Of a DNA stretch of 64,000 nt, positions 57,255 to 64,000 are shown in pieces. Source of the DNA: Paralvinella palmiformis (taxonomy: Eukaryota; Annelida; Polychaeta; Terebellida; Alvinellidae). Under the pieces are notes generated by a model, which saw only the letters and a list, made by a program, of their open reading frames with translations, was not told the origin of the DNA and searched no databases. The translations under genes were made by a program, and so were the position numbers. The DNA is taken from positions 372,501-436,500 of the forward strand of contig JAODUP010000069.1 in the NCBI GenBank assembly GCA_025642065.1, read 5' to 3'. Position 1 is the first letter of the stretch, and every line of letters begins with the position of its first letter.

Positions 57255-57450
57255 TGATGATGATAATGATTGATGTTTTACGGCCACTTGTGTGCACATG
57301 CCAGGCTAAATGGGCCGAGCGACCTCCAAAGATAATGAAGCGAAGTCGAAGATGAAACACCCTTCAGCTATGTCCACGCCGACATTCGACTTCAGGTGGG
57401 AGTGATCTGTGGTCCAACGCGCTGCCGACTAGACCACGGAGGCGCCCACC
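57255..57450 (-). repeat. tRNA-derived SINE (family 1), reverse, full length
   Basis: The reverse complement begins GGGCGCCTCCGTGGTCTAG, carries the A-box and B-box region and ends in ATCATTATCATC tail sequence, matching the 10034 copy throughout. Confidence 0.85.
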
Positions 57451-57734
57451 ACCCATGGAGGATCTCGAAGGAACTATATGTATAATTCGTTCCGATCAAT
57501 CGTTGTGTACGCGTCCAGACGCCAACATTTCGCGCATGCACAACTGAAAATTTGCGGAAAGAGCAGAATGATTTCATAGCAACCTTTTTATTATATTCCT
57601 GTAGACAATCAACCAGAAAATAGATATACAGAGTTCAATTGTACACACGCACCAGATGTACAACTTTTGTATAGGAATCCGTGATGGCAACAAATCGATT
57701 GAATAATAATAATAAAATAATAATAAATTATATA

Positions 57735-58850
57735 TAATAATTTCTAATATCCACCGGCAACCCATTCAACCTGTTCCAGAAAGTGGGACACTAAACGGAC
57801 ACAATTGATATTTGACTTGAGCCGAGAGAAGGGTAGTACCTGTCGGGTACTTGTAATAACATCTAACTGGATGACCTGAACTGTTCGGGTTGATATTTTA
57901 GGGGACACGAGTTCATAGAAGTATTCATATCCGATTTCATTAATAAATACATGTATACACGTTTTTATAAATACATATATACACGTTTTTATAGTAAATC
58001 TTGAAATGGACACACTGTATAACAGGTAGCCAATACAGTTCTGGGAGAATTGAGGTGATGTGGTTATATTTTCGAGTATTTGTCATTATGTGAGCGGCAC
58101 TATTTCGAGCCATATGACGGGGATTTACAATAGTACATGCAAGATGTAACAAAGGCATGGACTACAGTAAGAAGTGTTTCTTGTGTCAAGAATGCTTTTA
58201 AACAGTGGATGTTAGTAGGCCGCTCGGAATAACACAATAACATTTTACTGAGCCACCAAGGGTAATTGAATATTGACCCATGTGTATTGGTAGTGTTTTG
58301 GGGAATTAACATAATCTGGTTAAACCAAATTTATAATATTTGTTTTATTATCATTTAATTCTAGAAGATTTTGAGCTACACACAGCCGAATATCGGCAAT
58401 ACAATGTTCTAAATTCTTCAAAGAAGAGGAGAAATGTAACTCGTTATCAGGATCCTGTTATTTACATGTATATATAGCTGTATGTCACCATTATACAAGT
58501 GACAATTAACGCAATATCGCTGTGCAATAATCCCAAGAAGGCGTGAATACATTGCGAAATACAGAGGACCAAGAACCGAACCCTGATACTAGAAAAACAA
58601 TGACTAAACATCAGACAGGATATCATGCATGAACAGAGACTCTCCGGAAGCGCGTTGTTCCAAATAGGATTGAAATAATTAAAGTACTTTACTCGACAAA
58701 CGAAATCTATCTTTCAACGTGAAGAAAAGTGCATTACGGTCAACTCTATGAAATGCAGACAGGTCTAGAAGAACAAATAATACTTGGTTATATTGATCAA
58801 TTGACATGATAATATCAATTTTCACCTGAACCAAGACCTTTTGAGTATTA
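57735..58850 (-). mobile_element. LINE (jockey/CR1/L2-type) reverse transcriptase remnant, ~1.1 kb
   Basis: Reading the minus strand from 58850 down, in shifting frames: VLFVLLDLSAFHRVDRNALF (RT domain), SYLEQR, QGSVLGPLYFAMYS, YNGD where YADD is expected, TVVHAFVTSCMYYCKS, MTNTRKYNHITSILPELYWL and YELVSPKISTR. The order and spacing are those of the catalytic to C-terminal RT region. Several frameshifts and the YNGD change mean it is inactive. Confidence 0.85.
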
Positions 58851-59324
58851 TTTATCAAGATTATTATTAAATAAATATTTTTAGCTACCCTGAGAGGACT
58901 ATAGAAGTCTATAGAGGTCTATTGAAGTTGGTTTTTAAAATATTTAAAACATGTTTAATTCTATATTTATAATATTTGAATGGAGAATAACATTTTTTGA
59001 AATATGTATAATTCCTTGGATGCATGCATGCATAATGTCTTTGTATAATAAATAAATACCTTCCTTTGTGTATATATTTTGAGTAACTAAAATATGATGC
59101 GCCAAAGAAACACAATGGAAGTACCACAATCTGACAGTTGATATTCGTAAACACGACCAGTCTGTGGAAATTTTCAATTTTAGGAAGTGATTCACTTGGA
59201 ATAATTCAACAGGTGCGTGAAGTAGTTGTAAAAAGTGATCGGTATAAAATGTGGCACATAAAATTATTTCTGTGAACTTATGGTAAAATAATTTGACACG
59301 AAGACGGTAAAATGATACGCGCAC

Positions 59325-59380
59325 ACACACACATACACGCACACACACACACACACACACGGACACACACACACACACGA
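59325..59380. repeat. (CA)n microsatellite
   Basis: CA units interrupted by short GCA, TACACG and GGA variants. Confidence 0.95.
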
Positions 59381-59524
59381 TACATTGGCAAACGTTAGAT
59401 ACTGGTAATTCTATCAACTTCTGGTGAAAGTTTCATAAATTATATGGAACATTCCACCATTAAATTGTGTCTATTTCAGGTCTTCAGGAAACAACTTAAT
59501 GGACATTTTCTAGGTTTCAATCCT

Positions 59525-59526
<2 letters not shown>

Positions 59527-59610
<84 letters not shown>

Positions 59611-59614
59611 ATAT
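59527..59614. repeat. (AT)n microsatellite
   Basis: TA units with two short interruptions (TTTATA near 59577 and ATTATA near 59599), directly upstream of a SINE. Confidence 0.97.
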
Positions 59615-59695
59615 CCCATTGAAGCTATTAAAGTTAATGTCAATCTGAAAATAAACTGTTTAGTGTATTACTCGATCAAAGCATATTTGCCGCGG

Positions 59696-59925
59696 GAGAG
59701 AGCTCCGATGGCCCAGTGGTTAAAGCATTGTGTTTTAAATCTTTAGGTTGTGGGTTTGAATCCGAATCATCCCCGTGTTTGTGGGATGCTTCCCTATAGG
59801 CAGTCGCGCCTTGGCCGTGTGTCCCAGATGTGACCAGCTCCGAGGCTAAACATCTTAACTTTGCAGATGGTTGTCAAGGGGATTACTTATTTGAGTAACT
59901 GTAGATATTTTTACCCTGTTAACTC
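59696..59925 (+). repeat. tRNA-derived SINE (family 2), reference copy
   Basis: The head GAGCTCCGATGGCCCAGTGG includes the A box (TGGCCCAGTGG) and a B box (GTTTGAATC). The body has CCGTGTTTGTGGGATGCTTCC and ends GATGTGACCAGCTCCGAGGC. Partial copies occur at 10896, 46655, 49730 and 53433. Confidence 0.75.
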
Positions 59926-60469
59926 CCAATAATAAATAGTGAGCTGAGTTAAAACGACATGGTTGTGTCGTAGTCGCCACTCAGCGCCGTTTTTGTTCCA
60001 AAGACATCCGATTGATTACTTGAATATTATATAGACACATACCAGAAGTCAGACATTCAGCATCAATCACAATAACGTTAATTTATTTGACCGCCTCACG
60101 TTATATGCTATAACGTTTTAGTTTTGAGGCAATGCGATTGGTATGTGGTCAATCAAACCGTTTCCATCTTGAAGACTGATTCAGCAAATGATTTACTCTG
60201 CTCACATCATAACGGGTTCTCGTCATATAGGGATCGTACTGGAAAGTGGGCGCCTTTCAGCGTTATACCTGCTACAAATAATTGTCTATTCGAATGTGTC
60301 TTCTATTGAACCATTCATCCAATAGACTACACATTGGTATAGCTCCAAAATATTCAATGGCTCATACACAAATATAATAATAATTTGAATTTCTCTAGGG
60401 CACTTTACACTCAGATCTTAATTAAAACATGGTCTCAGCTCATATAGCACAAACACAATTTGTACATAA

Positions 60470-61124
60470 ATAAATTGGTTTATATATTATAAATATCTAT
60501 GCTAATTTAAATTTAAGAACCTTACAAAACATGTTTTTACTTGCTGCAAGTTTACTATGAACTGGCAACTTATTCCACAGCCTGGAATAGCTCTCCGTAC
60601 ATTGCTGTGTGGCTTTTGGATACCGTCAAATGTGAACAGGACTCGGATCGCAGCAGTCTAAATGGGATATACTTTTAGACCAGATCGCTTAATTACAGTG
60701 GTGCTCTTTCACTCAGTAGGTAGAATATGTGAAACAGGAGGATCCTGTACAATGATCTGAAACGTACAGGAACAAAACTGGCGTTATATGGTCCCTTTTG
60801 TGAGCACATGTCACCAGATGTGTAGAGCAGTTCTGCACATGCTGTAGGTAGTTTGTCAGAGCTAGAGTTTGCTTTATATTTCACACACACATGGAGGAAT
60901 TTTTATAACTGGATTCTCTCTTAATGCAAAGATTCTCAATTTTCTTCACATGTTGCTAGGATGAGAAAACAATTAATTCGGTCTTATCCTCATTCAATTT
61001 CAGCATGTTCTGTTCATCCAAAAAAATTTCTCTGCAATACAAGCTTCAATTAAAAATGAAATATCATCCCAGTTATCAATCATATTTAATGTTACGCCGT
61101 TTAATAATTTCACCAACTAGTTTA

Positions 61125-61192
<68 letters not shown>

Positions 61193-61335
61193 TCTTAAAA
61201 CGGATCCTTGTGGTACATCAAAAAGAAGACCTACATCTGATGATGTCTTATCTGCCACTGATACACACTGAGTTCTGTAAGCGAGGTACGACTTTTATCC
61301 AGATTAAGGCCTTTTAAATGCTTTAGTAGTATCAA
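60470..61335 (-). mobile_element. LINE reverse transcriptase remnant interrupted by (AT)n
   Basis: On the minus strand: SYLAYRTQCVSVADKTSSD then LFDVPQGSVLRP (61190-61290), an (AT)n tract (61127-61190), LKLNEDKTELIVFSSQQH (about 60930-61005), then KYIPFRLLRSESCSHLTV and LWNKLPVHSKL near 60550-60680. This is the usual order in CR1/L2/jockey-type RTs. The YADD-bearing segment expected between PQGS and LKLNEDKTE is missing, so the element has an internal deletion where the AT array now sits. Confidence 0.8.
61127..61190. repeat. (AT)n microsatellite inside a LINE
   Basis: About 32 uninterrupted TA units lie between the two halves of the minus-strand LINE. Confidence 0.98.
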
Positions 61336-61867
61336 ATGATCAAGCCTGAAACAAGAAAGTATGAAATGTAATTGTACCTAACCATGGTTTTCCATGTATC
61401 ATCTCAAACATAACATTAGTCATATACAGTATTTTTTTCAGTATTAACACTAATTATATAAGCAACCTTTTGAGCAAAATTTACGTTCTCATCACTGAAA
61501 GAAGTTTACGATTGCTGGCTTTACTTTATTTAACTAACTAACATTTTGATGCCTTGAACTGTAAATAGTCTGAAGTATAACGCAAACATATAGTCTGAGA
61601 GTGTATATTCATCATAACGTCACCATTTTAATGTCACCATAGACCAATGAGAATGACGATGACATGTTAAATCAGCCAGTTCGGGGTTTAGTTTATAATT
61701 CAGCGAATTTACTGATTTCGACAAATTGAATCGAGTCTTAATATTCTAAGTGTTAAAATGGAGATTTGTATTAAATGCTATTTATGTTCTATAAATAGTA
61801 TTTATACTATAAATAACATCTGGTTGTTAATTCATTTAGTATAGTTTTATTTATTTAGTGTTGCAGC

Positions 61868-62130
61868 TTCCCCCCTCCCCACATTGTGGAATAAGTTGCT
61901 CGCGGATATTAGAAATGCGTCGTCTCTTGAAATTTTAAAATCCGTTCTAAAAACACACCTGTTTACGGTTACTTTCACAGATAATTAATAATTACCGTTT
62001 AAATTTCTTATAGGGGTTTTATTTGGGGTATTCTTATATTACAGAGTATTTGTACAGCGCCTTTGAATGGCTCTTGCTGGTAAGCGCGCTTTATTAAATA
62101 TACATTATTATTATTATTATTATTATTATA
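61868..62130 (+). mobile_element. 5'-truncated LINE 3' end with (ATT)n tail
   Basis: The plus-strand frame 61881-61988 reads TLWNKLLADIRNASSLEILK then SVLKTHLF and ends in a stop, the very C-terminus of a CR1/L2-like RT. A 3' UTR with TTTGTACAGCGCC and AAGCGCGCTTTATTAAATA leads into an (ATT)n tail at about 62105-62130. The frame is intact to its stop, so this copy is younger than the others. Confidence 0.8.
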
Positions 62131-62179
62131 TTGGTAGATGTTTCTTCTTCTTCTTTAATCCACCATTGGGCAGAAGAGT

Positions 62180-62225
62180 CACAACCCACTCTCCGTCAGG
62201 TCATATCTATGGAGAGTGGATTGTG
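62180..62225. other. 15-bp-stem hairpin
   Basis: CACAACCCACTCTCC (62180-62194) pairs with GGAGAGTGGATTGTG (62211-62225) at 14 of 15 positions around a 16-base loop. It lies just downstream of the LINE tail. Function is unknown; it may be part of a short inverted-repeat element. Confidence 0.6.
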
Positions 62226-62679
62226 TACAAGAGCCACAGTCCATAATTCATAGATATAGATAGCTTAAGCTAACAACCAACAGATGACAAAGCGATGTTA
62301 TAATAGTTTACGTTTTGTCCAGAAGTATACCTTTAGCCAGCCAGCCATTTGGGGTTGATTTACATAGACAGTTTTGATCGAACAAAGATGACCACTAATA
62401 CCATTAACAGTCAAATATTCAGAACGCTAACTATATCCTGATACTAGATGCACGTATATGATCCGTAGATGGGTCCTAACTGGCCATCGAAGTTTTGTTG
62501 TGCTCCTGACCTAGAACAACGCAAAGATGTAGACGGTTGAACGCCCAACCCCCCCCCGACCTTCACAATATAAGGTATTGTTTGAAGATTTGTTTCTGTT
62601 TGGAGACCTAACCAATCTGGAGAACAGATGAAGATATCCGGAATGACTCACTTTACTCTTTTACTCCTATGGTGTGGAG

Positions 62680-62870
62680 TGCCTCCCGGCTCAGTAAATA
62701 GTGTGGTCGGTGCACGGTTTGGCATATAGCCAGAAGTTGCTGGTTCGATTCTAGGCACCTGCATTAAAAGTTCTTCAACACTTGTCGTGCCTCACCCTCA
62801 GTGGACCATATGTCAGTATCTGGTTGAGATAAAGGGCAATGTGTATCAGGGTGGTACTACAATTGGTCCC
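62680..62870 (+). repeat. tRNA-derived SINE (family 3-like)
   Basis: A tRNA-like head (GGCTCAGTAAATAGTGTGG ... GCTGGTTCGATTC) with a B box at about 62741 is followed by a body with CCTCACCCTCAGTGG. The head resembles the SINE at 9573. Confidence 0.5.
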
Positions 62871-62899
62871 AAAAAGTCCGAGAAATTAACCGAGAAATT

Positions 62900-64000
62900 A
62901 ACCAAATTGTATTAAACGCACTGAATTTTATGTTGTCTTCATATAAAAGTACACGAGCTGTGTATGTGCGTGCGCGCGTGCGTGCGTGTGAGAGAGAGAA
63001 TGTGTGTGTTGACAAAGGGCTCATTCATTTGTTTTAAATAATATGTTTCTTCCCTAGTCATTAACCAGTTCTTATAGTACACTAATGGTTTGGGTTTATT
63101 TATGAAGACTGATCAAGACAACATATTAATTATTATAAAGTATAAGTTTAGTAAGATACTTCGCTGTCGTCACTGATGACTTATTTTACAGATGATGATG
63201 ATGTTATTATCCACCTTCGTACATCTGTTACATCTATCATTATCTACCTTGTTAAGAGCCTTAGAGTAATCTTTTTTTTAGATATAAGATTATATAGCGC
63301 GCTAAGCAAATTATATATATATATATATATATTATTAATATTATTATTGACACTCGTTATTAACTGAGATTATTGTCTGATAAGGATGTTTTTAAATCCA
63401 GAAATACAAGCTCAACGAGGAGATACGATATTATAGCTGATGGTGGTGACACTCGTTTATCTGAGTGTGACCTTTGAACCCCCATTATTTCGACTAAACA
63501 GTTTTGACAATTTGTTAACGATTACTGAGTAAAACAACAAACTTGCACTGAATATACCACGATTACAATGCTCTTCGTTTGTGGGATAAATCCATATTTT
63601 ACAGGTAAGTTAAATTGTTTTTACTTGCGTGCCCTCTTATGTAGAAAATAAATAATGCATAAAATATTAATAACTAACTTGCTGGTATTGAACGATGTTC
63701 ACTTTATAATAACACGGGGGGGGGGCTACTTCCGGTTTATAAACCGTCTATTAATAGGAAGAAGTTAATGGTTAATTAATAACGTTTCTGTCATTGGGAC
63801 CAGTTTTCTTGTCTATAATGTTGCTAATTTGTTTTCAAAATGCAATTCTCGGCTTGTTAGTCCAGAATAGATTGTATACGGCGACATGTGTAACAGTCGA
63901 TGATTCAGACTTGGCCATTGGCCGTATTTAAGTACAAAGAGGAATGCAAATGAAGTAAAAATTTGCATAAACTTTCTTTCTGTAGTTTTACGGCCGGAAC
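62900..64000. other. Distal sequence, no gene seen
   Basis: A GT/GC tract (62957-63010), an (AT)n tract (63311-63332), an ATT repeat and a G-run (63716-63726) occur here. A short ATG-to-donor stretch at 63569-63604 (MLFVCGINPYFT then GTAAGT) could be a first exon of a gene running off the window, but nothing else supports it. Confidence 0.35.

Noticed and set aside
63569..63604. Possible first exon (MLFVCGINPYFT then GTAAGT)
   Set aside because: Only an ATG and a donor; no following exon in the remaining 400 bases and no recognisable protein feature.

Overview
This is a eukaryotic nuclear genomic window. It is AT-rich, carries spliceosomal introns, and is saturated with microsatellites ((AT)n, (GT)n, (GA)n, (TGAG)n), tRNA-derived SINEs, short inverted-repeat elements and broken LINE, gypsy and hAT pieces. 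The gene content (mitochondrial-clan P450, class 2 DHODH, phytanoyl-CoA dioxygenase-like enzyme, PHD/FLYWCH transposon-like ORF) and repeat style suggest a lophotrochozoan, most likely a mollusc and perhaps a gastropod. That assignment is an inference from sequence style.

Layout. 1-6.2 kb is non-coding and microsatellite-rich. 6.2-14.4 kb (+) holds nine recognisable exons of a mitochondrial-clan cytochrome P450; its N-terminal exon(s) and one short internal exon are not identified. 14.4-19.6 kb shows no gene. 19.7-22.1 kb (-) holds a five-exon gene that reconstructs in full with matching intron phases. It encodes a protein with two tandem HAD hydrolase domains behind an arginine-rich, presequence-like N-terminus. 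22.1-30 kb is accessory: a single THAP-like exon, an inverted-repeat element, two large tandem-repeat blocks and a broken PHD-finger/FLYWCH ORF. 30.8-36.3 kb (-) is an eight-exon phytanoyl-CoA dioxygenase-like gene. 36.9-43.8 kb is transposon debris (inverted-repeat element, gypsy pieces in both orientations, hAT-like transposase, SINEs, LINE). 44.4-52.0 kb (-), with a candidate first exon near 56.5 kb, is mitochondrial dihydroorotate dehydrogenase; it includes an apparent GC-AG intron and a frameshift in the second exon. 52.4-64 kb is mostly repeats, including three LINE fragments and two SINE families.

The four host genes do not form a cluster or pathway. DHODH, the P450 and, by its N-terminus, the tandem HAD protein are all expected in or at mitochondria, but this looks coincidental. 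The most interesting item is the tandem HAD protein. Its first domain has the D-x-Y-G-T motif I known from 2-haloacid dehalogenases and lacks an obvious motif III lysine. Its second domain keeps the full D-x-D phosphatase set. Matching intron phase and flanking sequence show that the two arose by internal gene duplication.
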